Assembly: GCA_900545455.1 (NCBI GenBank)
Contig: UQZF01000009.1
Coordinates: 1 to 32,781, forward strand
Reading direction: 5' to 3'
Length of the DNA: 32,781 bases
DNA from: an uncultured Eubacteriales bacterium
GTDB lineage: Bacteria; Bacillota; Clostridia; Lachnospirales; Lachnospiraceae
A program made the translations under genes and the position numbers. Positions 16,480 through 24,399 of this stretch are shown one piece after another; the stretch's first letter is position 1, and each line of letters begins with the position of its first letter. The notes under the pieces were generated by a model. That model was not told the origin of the DNA. It made no database searches and saw only the letters and a program-made list of their open reading frames with translations.

Positions 16480-16521
16480 TAAAAAAAACACAGAGATTAT
16501 TCCTAAAAATAATCCCTGTGT
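16480..16521 (-). terminator. Rho-independent terminator after clpX
   Basis: A 14-bp stem (16488-16501 with 16508-16521), containing one G-U pair in the minus-strand RNA, is followed by a run of eight U. It lies 26 nt after the clpX stop codon. Confidence 0.85.
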
Positions 16522-16546
16522 CATACAGTTCCCTGATTCGATTGTA

Positions 16547-17947
16547 TTATCCCGGCAAAAGTCCCGCTGTTCTCATCTCAATGAGCGGTCCGCCTTTCTT
16601 CTCGATATATGCTCTTGTTATAGTCACCTTGCCGATATTGTCATCCTTAGGTATCTCATACATGATATCGAGCATGAACTCCTCTATGATTGAACGAAGT
16701 GCTCTCGCACCTGTCTTTCTCTCAAGTGCCTTCTCCGCAATCGCCTCTATAGCGTCATCATCGAACTCAAGCTTAACTTCGTCGAGCTCAAGAAGCTTCT
16801 CGTACTGCTTGAGAATAGCATTCTTAGGCTCCTTTAAAATCTTGACAAGCATATCCTTCGTGAGCGCATCAAGCGTAAACACAACAGGAAGTCGTCCGAG
16901 GAACTCCGGAATCATTCCGAATTTCTTCAAATCCTCTATCGTGACCTGTGAAATAAGGTTGTCCACGTTGTCGTACTTGTCCTTCAAGTCAGCCATAAAT
17001 CCGATTGAAGCCTGCTTGTTAAGTCGTTCCTTAATAATGTCCTCAAGGTCAGGAAAAGCTCCGCCGCAGATAAACAGAATGTTTCTTGTGTTGACCGTCA
17101 CAAGCGGTACCATCGCATTCTTGCTGTTAGAGCCAACCGGCACTTCTATGTCAGCTCCCTCTAAGAGCTTTAACATACCCTGCTGAACGGACTCACCGCT
17201 CACATCCCTGCTGTGCGTCTCCTTCTTCTTGGCAATCTTGTCAATCTCATCAATAAAGATAATTCCCTGCTCCGCCTTCTCTACATCGTTGTCGGCAGCG
17301 GCGAGAAGCTTAGATACGACGCTCTCGATATCATCTCCGATATATCCTGCCTCCGTGAGTGAGGTCGCATCGGCTATCGCGAGCGGAACATTAAGAAGTC
17401 TTGCAAGTGTCTTTACAAGATATGTCTTACCGCTTCCGGTAGGTCCTATCATGAGCATATTCGACTTCTCTATCTCTATCGAGTCCATTGTATCGGTCGC
17501 AACTCTCTTGTAGTGGTTATAAACAGCAACCGATATTACTTTCTTGGCATACTCCTGACCGATAACATACTCATCAAGCTTCTCTTTAATCTTGTGCGGT
17601 GCCGGTATATCCTTGAGGTCGATAAGAGGTACTCTCTTCTCTCCCTCTTTCTTTTTCTTAATCTTCTGCTTGTTCGGAATTTCTCCGCCCAAATCAGCCA
17701 TATTCATAAAATGAATACCCGGAATGTCCTTAGAGAGCTTCATCATATCATCATAATTGAAGTCACCTTTCATGATGGTATCCATTGAACGTTGCATGCA
17801 GTCTGCACACACATATATTCCCATGCCCATCTGGATCATCTTGCCTGCTTTGCTCTCGGGACGTCTGCATATTGAGCATACTTTCTCATATTCATCATCA
17901 TGGTTATCTGTATTGTTATTGTTGTTCTTATTATTATCTTCCGCCAT
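16547..17947 (-). CDS. clpX: ClpX, ATP-dependent unfoldase, divergent form
   Basis: A 466-residue AAA+ unfoldase, about 40 longer than E. coli ClpX. It has an Asn/Asp-rich N-terminal tail (1-20), a four-cysteine zinc finger (CSIC 24-27, CADC 47-50), a charged linker (95-105), Walker A GPTGSGKT (168-175), pore loop GYIGDD (201-206, usually GYVGED), Walker B IIFIDEIDK (229-237), an IGF loop for ClpP docking (315-317) and a sensor-2 region at GARALRSI. The family unfolds tagged proteins and feeds them to ClpP. The IGF loop suggests ClpP is used, but no clpP is near. The start overlaps the GT2 gene end by 14 nt, with AAGGAG 6 nt upstream. Whether this is the main ClpX or a second copy cannot be decided from this window. 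Confidence 0.92.
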   Translation of the reverse strand: MAEDNNKNNNNNTDNHDDEYEKVCSICRRPESKAGKMIQMGMGIYVCADCMQRSMDTIMKGDFNYDDMMKLSKDIPGIHFMNMADLGGEIPNKQKIKKKKEGEKRVPLIDLKDIPAPHKIKEKLDEYVIGQEYAKKVISVAVYNHYKRVATDTMDSIEIEKSNMLMIGPTGSGKTYLVKTLARLLNVPLAIADATSLTEAGYIGDDIESVVSKLLAAADNDVEKAEQGIIFIDEIDKIAKKKETHSRDVSGESVQQGMLKLLEGADIEVPVGSNSKNAMVPLVTVNTRNILFICGGAFPDLEDIIKERLNKQASIGFMADLKDKYDNVDNLISQVTIEDLKKFGMIPEFLGRLPVVFTLDALTKDMLVKILKEPKNAILKQYEKLLELDEVKLEFDDDAIEAIAEKALERKTGARALRSIIEEFMLDIMYEIPKDDNIGKVTITRAYIEKKGGPLIEMRTAGLLPG

Positions 17948-18899
17948 ATCTTACTCCTTCTTTTCCTTCCATATCAGTCTCAGAGACAATGTATATAGGT
18001 CTGTCCTTGACCTCCAGATATGCCTTGGCAAGATACTGCCCGAACACACCCATGAAGAAGAGCTGTAAGCCTCCTAAAAATGTAATTATACATGTCATTG
18101 AAGCCCACCCGGCAACCGGATCTCCGAACGCAAACTTCCTTATCACTATAAACAGCACCGCTATAAAAGCGATGAGACAGAATAATATTCCTATAAACGA
18201 TGCAAAGACAAGAGGCGTCGTCGAAAACGCCACAATTCCCTCAATGCTGTACTTAAACAGCGACCAGAAATTCCACTTCGTCTGTCCGGCAACTCGCTCA
18301 ACATTCTCGTAGGCAATCCACTTGGTCTTAAATCCGACCCAGCCGAACATTCCCTTGGAAAATCTGTTGTACTCGCGGCAGCTTAAAAGTGCATCGACAA
18401 ACTTTCTGTTCATAAGCCTGAAGTCTCTTGCTCCATCCACAACCTCGGTCGTCGACATCTTTGCCATGAGCTTATAGAACATTCTCGCAAAAAATGACCT
18501 TATCGGCGGCTCTCCCTTTCGCGTCACACGGCGTGCAGCCGCACAGTCGTAGCCCTCCTCTGTAACAGCCTTGTACATCTCCTCCAAAAATTCAGGCGGA
18601 TCCTGAAGGTCAGCATCCATTATCGCCACATAATCGCCGTCGGCGTATGCAAGTCCCGCATACATTGCTGCCTCCTTGCCGAAATTTCTTGAAAAGGACA
18701 CATATTTAACAACGGAATGCTCCGCAGATATTTTCTTCATAACCTCAAGAGTGTTATCCCTTGATCCGTCATTCACGAGAACGACCTGAAAATCGACGTA
18801 ATTCATCTTGACAATGATTCCTTCCAATACCTCCATGAACTTAGGAAGTGCCTCACTCTCATTGTAGCACGGTACGACAACCGAGATTAAATCTTTCAT
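17934..18899 (-). CDS. GT2 polyprenyl-phosphate glycosyltransferase (GtrB/DPM-like)
   Basis: A 321-residue protein with an N-terminal GT2 domain: VVPCYNESEALPKF, then VNDGSRDNT and the metal-binding IMDADLQDPPE, plus RDFRLMNRKFVD. Two C-terminal membrane helices lie at about residues 230-255 and 265-290. This is the GtrB layout: the enzyme adds a sugar from UDP- or GDP-sugar to undecaprenyl phosphate at the inner face, giving a donor for GT-C enzymes outside. The two GT-C-like proteins at 5510-10050 are possible users. The start has GAGGAG 5 nt upstream and a promoter at 18944-18972. It is co-transcribed with clpX, an odd partner. Confidence 0.92.
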   Translation of the reverse strand: MKDLISVVVPCYNESEALPKFMEVLEGIIVKMNYVDFQVVLVNDGSRDNTLEVMKKISAEHSVVKYVSFSRNFGKEAAMYAGLAYADGDYVAIMDADLQDPPEFLEEMYKAVTEEGYDCAAARRVTRKGEPPIRSFFARMFYKLMAKMSTTEVVDGARDFRLMNRKFVDALLSCREYNRFSKGMFGWVGFKTKWIAYENVERVAGQTKWNFWSLFKYSIEGIVAFSTTPLVFASFIGILFCLIAFIAVLFIVIRKFAFGDPVAGWASMTCIITFLGGLQLFFMGVFGQYLAKAYLEVKDRPIYIVSETDMEGKEGVRYGGR

Positions 18900-18943
18900 A
18901 AGTACTCCTCATTTCCGAGCTGTCTGCTCTCAACTATTAATAC

Positions 18944-18972
18944 AGTATACACAAAGTACTTTAATAATGCAA
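18944..18972 (-). promoter_or_regulatory. Promoter of the GT2-clpX operon
   Basis: On the minus strand TTGCAT (18967-18972) and TATACT (18944-18949) are spaced by 17 nt, 45 nt before the GT2 start and just after the htrA terminator. Confidence 0.65.
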
Positions 18973-19026
18973 GAAAAAGCGAAAGCAGATACTCATGCCG
19001 TTAAAGCATTTTGTACCTGCTTTCAC
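18973..19026 (-). terminator. Terminator after the HtrA gene
   Basis: A 10-bp outer stem (18979-18988 with 19017-19026) encloses a long loop with a small inner ATGC/GCAT pairing. A short U run follows in the minus-strand RNA. It is weaker than the other terminators in the window. Confidence 0.6.
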
Positions 19027-19054
19027 TTATATCTTTGATAGATTTATCATATCA

Positions 19055-20515
19055 TTATCTGCTCGTCTGAGGTCTCTCAGTGAGAGTAACCGTGACGGTA
19101 TTCTCCACATAGCTTCCTCTCTCAAAACGCGAGTAGGTAAGCTCAACCTCCTCGCCAACCTCGTAATACTGCATCATGTTGACGAGTGTCTCCCATGAGT
19201 CAACTTCCTTGCCGTCAAAGCTTGTGATTACATCGTTAACCTCAAGTCCCGCATTCTCGGCAGCCGAGCCCTCTGTTATGCTCTTTATAAGCACACCCTC
19301 AGGCCATCCGTAGGTATTTGAAATCTCGGATGTAACCGTGTTGCCCGATACACCGAGGTAGCCTCTCTCATCGTTGTTGAGCGCAACTCTCGTTGTCTGT
19401 GTTGAGAGGTCGTCAATTATATCCTTAACCGAATCGATTGAAATTGCATAGCCCATGCCCTCAACCTTGGTATCTGTCATTTTAACGGAGTTGATACCTA
19501 TAACCTCGCCCTGTGCGTTGAAGAGGGCACCGCCGCTGTTACCCGGATTGATTGCGGCATCTGTCTGAATAAGATCCTCATATACGACATTATCCACTGT
19601 GAGGGACTTATCAACGGCACTTACAATACCTGTTGTAACGGATATTCCGTAGCCTGCCGCATTTCCGATTGCGATTGCCGCCTCACCTACCTTGACCTCT
19701 GTTGAGGAACCAAGCTTTGCTATAGAGATTGCGGACATCGTGGAGTCGCTTATGTCGTCAAGCTTAACCGCTACAACCGCGAGGTCGCTGTCCGACTTCA
19801 TTCCCTTTACAACCGCGTCGACCTCGGCACCATCACCGAATGTAACCTTGAGATTGTCAACGCCGTCAACAACATGTGCGTTGGTCACAACCAGAAGCTC
19901 CGTGTCGTTGGCTCCGATTATAATACCGGAACCGCTCACGCTCGCCTCGTATGACTGCTGGTAATTTCCCCAAAAACTGAATCCCGAATAACCGCTTGTC
20001 ACTGTCTCGGTACCGCTTATCGCAACAACCGAGCTTATTACATTGTCAACTATGTCTGATACGTCAAGCACCGTGGTTCCCGATGAAACCGAGCTTGATG
20101 ATACATTGGTGAATGTTGAGCCCGTTGAAGCCGTGCCTGTAAGGTAGTTCTTGTTTAACTCCCTTGCAATCTGACCGAGTTCTTCATCGGTGAGTTCGCT
20201 GTTTCCCTTGACAGGGAAGTTAATGTATCCCGCATACATCGCACCGTAGCAGGATGCTCCGGCAACCGCACCGATTACAACCGCACAGGCGACACCTCTC
20301 ACCGCTCTTATAAAAAAGCAAGGTCTCTTCTTCTCGCCCTTTTGCTTCTTTGACTTCTTCTCAGACTTCCCGGATGCCTCATATACAGGCTGGCTGTATG
20401 AGGAATACATATTGTAGGAGTCCGTATTCTGTGTTGAAGCTGTGTTCTCCGCTGCATTTACATTGTTCTGTGAATCATCATTCATATTGTTAAATCCATA
20501 TTCGTTGTTATCCAT
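19055..20515 (-). CDS. htrA: HtrA/DegP-like serine protease with PDZ domain
   Basis: A 486-residue S1C protease. Residues 1-65 are a cytoplasmic Asn/Ser-rich and then Lys-rich tail; one membrane helix lies at about 72-97; the trypsin-like domain has its triad at H214 (TNAHVVDGV), D244 (SDSDLAVVAV) and S327 (INPGNSGGALFN); one PDZ domain spans about 375-475 (GYLGVSGNTV, then VLIKSITEGSAAENAGLEVN). By family knowledge it degrades or refolds misfolded proteins on the outer face of the membrane and is often stress-induced. It is monocistronic, between the nrdD terminator and its own. The start ATG has GGAGG 9 nt upstream. Confidence 0.95.
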   Translation of the reverse strand: MDNNEYGFNNMNDDSQNNVNAAENTASTQNTDSYNMYSSYSQPVYEASGKSEKKSKKQKGEKKRPCFFIRAVRGVACAVVIGAVAGASCYGAMYAGYINFPVKGNSELTDEELGQIARELNKNYLTGTASTGSTFTNVSSSSVSSGTTVLDVSDIVDNVISSVVAISGTETVTSGYSGFSFWGNYQQSYEASVSGSGIIIGANDTELLVVTNAHVVDGVDNLKVTFGDGAEVDAVVKGMKSDSDLAVVAVKLDDISDSTMSAISIAKLGSSTEVKVGEAAIAIGNAAGYGISVTTGIVSAVDKSLTVDNVVYEDLIQTDAAINPGNSGGALFNAQGEVIGINSVKMTDTKVEGMGYAISIDSVKDIIDDLSTQTTRVALNNDERGYLGVSGNTVTSEISNTYGWPEGVLIKSITEGSAAENAGLEVNDVITSFDGKEVDSWETLVNMMQYYEVGEEVELTYSRFERGSYVENTVTVTLTERPQTSR

Positions 20516-20576
20516 ATCCGTGTACCTCCGTATTTATCCTGAGGGATTTATGTTTCCCTCTCTCTTTTATGAGTAC

Positions 20577-20605
20577 ACTATAACAACGAATTGTGTTCTT
20601 TTTGT
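20577..20605 (-). promoter_or_regulatory. Possible promoter of the HtrA gene
   Basis: A TATAGT -10 box (20577-20582) lies about 60 nt before the start on the minus strand, but the hexamer 17 nt upstream (ACAAAA) is a poor -35 box. This could mean an activated or alternative-sigma promoter, which would fit a stress protease. Confidence 0.3.
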
Positions 20606-20608
20606 GAT

Positions 20609-20651
20609 AAAAAAGTGAATGAATTGAGAAATCTCTTCACAATTCATTCAC
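20609..20651 (-). terminator. Rho-independent terminator after nrdD
   Basis: A 12-bp perfect stem (20615-20626 with 20640-20651), extended by a few inner pairs, is followed by six U in the minus-strand RNA. It is 33 nt after the nrdD stop. Confidence 0.9.
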
Positions 20652-20683
20652 TCTGAAATACTGCTTATTCTGTTCAAAATATA

Positions 20684-22843
20684 TTACAGGTGGAGCACTC
20701 TCTCCCTGATTTCCTGCGTTCTTCCCTGATTCCAGAACTGGGTTCCGATGTAGCCGCAGGTACGTCTTGCGACATTGAGTGTGTTCTCATCCCTGTTGCC
20801 ACACTGAGGACACTCCCAGACAATCTTCTTGTCCTCATCAATGACCGTCTGAATCTCACCCGAAAAACCGCATTTCTGGCAATAATCGCTCTTGGTGTTC
20901 AACTCGGCATACATGATGTTATCATATATGAACTTAATTACCTCGATAACCGCAGGAATGTTGTTCTGCATGTTAGGAACCTCGACATAGCTTACGGCAC
21001 CGCCGGTCGACAATGCCTGGAACTTTGACTCAAAGGCAAGTTTCGAGAAAGCATCAATCGGCTCAGTTACATGTACATGGTAACTGTTGGTGATGTAACC
21101 CTTGTCGGTTATTCCCGGAATTATTCCGAATCTCTTCTGAAGGCACTTTGCAAACTTGTATGTAGTACTCTCAATAGGAGAACCGTAAATGCTGAACGCA
21201 ATGTTCGTGTTCTCTGTCCATACCTTGCATTTCTCATTCATGTGCTCCATAACCGAGAGTGCAAACGGTGTTGCCTCAGGTGATGTGTGGGAAAGTCCCG
21301 TCATGTACTTGACACACTCATAAAGTCCTGCATAGCCGAGCGATATTGTCGAGTAGCCTCCGTAGAGAAGCTTGTCTATCTTCTCACCCTTCTTGAGTCT
21401 TGCAAGCGCTCCGTTCTGCCAGAGAATTGGTGCCACGTCCGAAAGTGTTCCTTTAAGTCTGTTGTGTCTGCACATGAGTGCGCGGTAGCACAGCTCGAGT
21501 CTGTCGTCGAATATCTCCCAGAACTTCGTATAGTCTCCGCCCGATGAGAGTGCGACATCCACAAGGTTGATTGTGACAACACCCTGATTGAAACGTCCGT
21601 AGAACTTGTAGTTGCCGTTCTCGTCCTTCCAAGGATTGAGCGCGCTTCGGCATCCCATGACAGGGAAGCAGTTGCCCTCCTTGAGCTCCTTCATTTTCTT
21701 CTCCGAGATGTAGTCAGGCACAAGTCTCTTTGCTGAGCATCTTGCCGAGAGCTCCGTGAGGTAAAAATACTTGGAATCCTCGGTGATGTTGTCCTCCTCG
21801 AGAACATATATGAGCTTCGGGAATGCAGGCGTAACCCATACTCCCGCCTCGTTCTTAACTCCCTTGAGACGCTGCTTTAATGTCTCCTCTATGATAAGGG
21901 CAAGGTCTGCCTTCTCCTGCTCGTTCTTTGCCTCATTGAGGTACATGAACACGGTGAGGAAAGGTGCCTGTCCGTTCGTTGTCATAAGTGTGATAACCTG
22001 ATACTGTATTGTCTGTACACCCTTGGTGATTTCTTTTTTAAGTCTGTTCTCAACTATCTCCGAAACCTTGTCCTCCGAAGGTGTGCACTCTAAAAGTGCA
22101 AGCTCCTCCATGACATCCTTTCGTATCTTCTCCCTCGAAATATTTACAAAAGGAGCAAGATGCGCGAGTGAAATACTCTGTCCGCCGTACTGGCTTGATG
22201 CCACCTGTGCGATTATCTGAGTGGCGATATTACATGCGGTTGAAAAGCTGTGCGGTTTCTCAATGAGTGTCTCGCTGATGACCGTTCCGTTCTGAAGCAT
22301 ATCCTCAAGATTGACAAGATCACAGTTATGCATATGCTGTGCATAATAATCCGAATCATGAAAATGAATGATTCCCTGCTCGTCCGCCTCCACTATCTCA
22401 GAAGGAAGAAGCAGTCTTCTTGTTATGTCCTTGCTTACCTCTCCTGCCATATAGTCACGCTGCACGCTGTTGACAGCGGGGTTCTTATTGGAATTCTCCT
22501 GCTTAACCTCCTCATTGTTGTATTCAATAAGCGAAAGAATTCTCGTATCCGTCGTATTCGCCTTTCTGACAAGCGAGCGCTTATAGCGGTAACGCACATA
22601 TCCTCTCGCCACATCAAATGCACCTGTCGACATAATCTGGTTCTCCACCATATCCTGTATCTCTTCCACCGATACGGCACGATTCATCTTATTGCACTTA
22701 TATTCAACATAGTCGGCAATCTCTGCAATCTGTTCCTTGCTAAGCGGTGCATTGTCCGTAGCCGCATTCGCCTTCGTGATGGCTGCCGCTATCTTAGCTA
22801 CATCAAATACTTCCTCAGAGCCATTTCTTTTGATAATCTTCAT
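20684..22843 (-). CDS. nrdD: Anaerobic (class III) ribonucleoside-triphosphate reductase
   Basis: A 719-residue glycyl radical enzyme that reduces ribonucleoside triphosphates to deoxy forms in anaerobic DNA synthesis. It starts with an ATP-cone allosteric domain (residues 1-90, MKIIKRNGSEEVFDVAKIA). The core shows the active-site cysteine region CFPVMGCRSALNPW. The C-terminus has a four-cysteine zinc site (C655, C658, C678, C681) and the glycyl radical loop RRTCGYIGTQFWNQGR with G697. The start is ATG 22841-22843, with GGAGGG 5 nt upstream; the longer frame would cover the regulatory region. The activating enzyme NrdG, often encoded next door, is absent: the next gene is htrA, after a terminator. 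A promoter with two NrdR-like boxes precedes it. Confidence 0.97.
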   Translation of the reverse strand: MKIIKRNGSEEVFDVAKIAAAITKANAATDNAPLSKEQIAEIADYVEYKCNKMNRAVSVEEIQDMVENQIMSTGAFDVARGYVRYRYKRSLVRKANTTDTRILSLIEYNNEEVKQENSNKNPAVNSVQRDYMAGEVSKDITRRLLLPSEIVEADEQGIIHFHDSDYYAQHMHNCDLVNLEDMLQNGTVISETLIEKPHSFSTACNIATQIIAQVASSQYGGQSISLAHLAPFVNISREKIRKDVMEELALLECTPSEDKVSEIVENRLKKEITKGVQTIQYQVITLMTTNGQAPFLTVFMYLNEAKNEQEKADLALIIEETLKQRLKGVKNEAGVWVTPAFPKLIYVLEEDNITEDSKYFYLTELSARCSAKRLVPDYISEKKMKELKEGNCFPVMGCRSALNPWKDENGNYKFYGRFNQGVVTINLVDVALSSGGDYTKFWEIFDDRLELCYRALMCRHNRLKGTLSDVAPILWQNGALARLKKGEKIDKLLYGGYSTISLGYAGLYECVKYMTGLSHTSPEATPFALSVMEHMNEKCKVWTENTNIAFSIYGSPIESTTYKFAKCLQKRFGIIPGITDKGYITNSYHVHVTEPIDAFSKLAFESKFQALSTGGAVSYVEVPNMQNNIPAVIEVIKFIYDNIMYAELNTKSDYCQKCGFSGEIQTVIDEDKKIVWECPQCGNRDENTLNVARRTCGYIGTQFWNQGRTQEIRERVLHL

Positions 22844-22865
22844 GTAAACCCTCCAAATATAATAA

Positions 22866-22881
22866 CCACAATATCTTGTAT
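22866..22881 (-). promoter_or_regulatory. NrdR box, proximal
   Basis: ATACAAGATATTGTGG on the minus strand matches 13 of 16 positions of the NrdR box pattern ACACAATATATTGTGT. It lies 22 nt before the nrdD start. NrdR represses ribonucleotide reductase genes when (d)ATP levels are high. Confidence 0.7.
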
Positions 22882-22897
22882 TGTTGCAACGTACAAA

Positions 22898-22913
22898 ATA
22901 CATTATGCAGTGT
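22898..22913 (-). promoter_or_regulatory. NrdR box, distal, overlapping the -10 box
   Basis: ACACTGCATAATGTAT on the minus strand matches 11 of 16 positions of the NrdR box pattern. It is 16 bp from the proximal box, giving a 32-bp centre-to-centre distance, about three helical turns, as in known NrdR operators. It contains the -10 box CATAAT. Confidence 0.65.
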
Positions 22914-22930
22914 TACTCTCAAAAAGTCAA
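22902..22930 (-). promoter_or_regulatory. nrdD promoter
   Basis: On the minus strand TTGACT (22925-22930) and CATAAT (22902-22907) are spaced by 17 nt. The -10 lies inside the distal NrdR box, so bound NrdR would block polymerase. Confidence 0.7.
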
Positions 22931-22944
22931 TAAGTATATATGTA

Positions 22945-24294
22945 CTATTTTTCGACATGGACACCGACCTGTGTCCCCGCCCTTTTCATTCTTTTTACCA
23001 TGCTCACAATGAGCGGAATCACCATGACAGCCCACACAATCGGCTCTGAAATGATTATTCCCCAGTACCCTATAATCGGTGTCAGAAGCATCGCTATGAG
23101 CACCTTTCCGGCAAGCTCAAGCCCGCTGGAAAAAATCGGTGTTATGTGATCTCCCATTCCCTGAAGGCTGTTTCTAAGTATTGTTATTGTAGGTACAAGC
23201 AGATAGAACAGCGTGTCAAATTTCTGATAGAGACATGCCGTGTCTATGACCTCCTGTATGCTCGTGTCTGTTATCGCGACAATCAGGTACGGACATATCG
23301 TATAGCTTGCAAGCGTGACTATCACGCACCAGATATAGGAGCAGCCGAGTGCCACTTTAAGTCCCGAGCGTATCCTGTCATAGCACCCTGCGCCGTAGTT
23401 CTGACCACTGTATGTTGCCATCGTGGTTCCGAGCACGCTGAAAGGAAGCATATACAGGTTGGTAAGCTTTCTCGTAGCCGCATGTGCGACAATCGTGTTG
23501 GTTCCGAGCCTGTTGATTGCCGTCTGCAAGGACAGCGTTCCGAATGCCACGAGGGAGTTCATAAGCCCCATCGACATACCGCTCTCGAGCATCGGCTTAA
23601 CGAACCTCTTCTCAGGCACGAAATCCTTTATGTTAAAATGCAGAAACGCATATTTTTTCCATGTATATCCAAAACAGAGCACAGCCGACACCGCCTGTGA
23701 CGCAACGGTTGCAACCGCCGCACCTCTGACTCCCATAGCCAGATATTTTACGCATACTATGTCGAGCACAACATTGAGCACCGCCGAAATCACGAGAAAT
23801 ATGAGCGGTGTGTACGCATCGCCTATCGCACGCAGATTTCCCGCAAGCACATTATATATGATTGAAAAGAAAAGTCCGGCGATTATGACCGTGATGTACT
23901 CGGTCGATGCCGCCCTGTGCTCATCCATCACATTCATCCAGTCGAGAAGTCCGCCCATAAAAATAAGGCTTCCCGCAACTATGACCGCCGTAACGATGAG
24001 TCCCATAAGTATTGACAGTGCAAAGACCTTTCTCGATTTTTCCCTGTCACCGCTCCCGAAGTGCTGTGCCATTATGACGGCAAAGCCGTTGGCAAGTCCT
24101 ACGACGAAGCCCACGAGCAAGTCGTTTAACGTGCTTATCGAGCCCACCGCCGCAAGTGCATCGTTGCCGAGGTAGGTTCCGACGATTCTCGTGTCGGCAA
24201 GGTTGTAGGCAAGGTTAAAGAGATTGCCTATAAGTATCGGGAGTGCAAAGTAGAGTATTATCTTCGCTGGTTTTCCGCGTGTTAAATCCTTCAT
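22945..24294 (-). CDS. MATE-family efflux transporter
   Basis: A 449-residue protein with about twelve membrane helices in two similar halves. Typical stretches are LPILIGNLFNLAYNLADTRI at residues 18-37, GFVVGLANGFAVIMAQHFG, VLAGNLRAIGDAYTPLIF and, in the second half, NTIVAHAATRKLTNLYMLP, GTTMATYSGQNYGAG and NSLQGMGDHITPIFSSG. MATE proteins export drugs or metabolites using a proton or sodium gradient; the substrate cannot be told. No good ribosome binding site is close to the start (AAGAGG is 15 nt away), and a strong hairpin lies about 30 nt upstream. The gene stops 15 nt before the nrdD -35 box, without a clear terminator. Confidence 0.92.
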   Translation of the reverse strand: MKDLTRGKPAKIILYFALPILIGNLFNLAYNLADTRIVGTYLGNDALAAVGSISTLNDLLVGFVVGLANGFAVIMAQHFGSGDREKSRKVFALSILMGLIVTAVIVAGSLIFMGGLLDWMNVMDEHRAASTEYITVIIAGLFFSIIYNVLAGNLRAIGDAYTPLIFLVISAVLNVVLDIVCVKYLAMGVRGAAVATVASQAVSAVLCFGYTWKKYAFLHFNIKDFVPEKRFVKPMLESGMSMGLMNSLVAFGTLSLQTAINRLGTNTIVAHAATRKLTNLYMLPFSVLGTTMATYSGQNYGAGCYDRIRSGLKVALGCSYIWCVIVTLASYTICPYLIVAITDTSIQEVIDTACLYQKFDTLFYLLVPTITILRNSLQGMGDHITPIFSSGLELAGKVLIAMLLTPIIGYWGIIISEPIVWAVMVIPLIVSMVKRMKRAGTQVGVHVEK

Positions 24295-24325
24295 TTGAGT
24301 GTTTTGTACCTCTTTCGCGCAATAT

Positions 24326-24358
24326 ATGAGGCTGACATATCTGACATGCCAGCCTCAT
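24326..24358 (-). promoter_or_regulatory. 15-bp stem-loop between phosphoglucomutase and MATE genes
   Basis: The minus-strand RNA can fold all 33 bases into a 15-bp stem with a 3-nt CAG loop; two of the pairs are G-U, which form only in this strand. No U-tract follows (AUAUAUUGCGCG comes next). It could be a weak terminator, a 3'-end stabiliser for the phosphoglucomutase mRNA, or a control element in the MATE leader. Confidence 0.6.
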
Positions 24359-24399
24359 CGCAGTTGTTACCTAATATTATTAAAAATGCGTGCGGTGCT

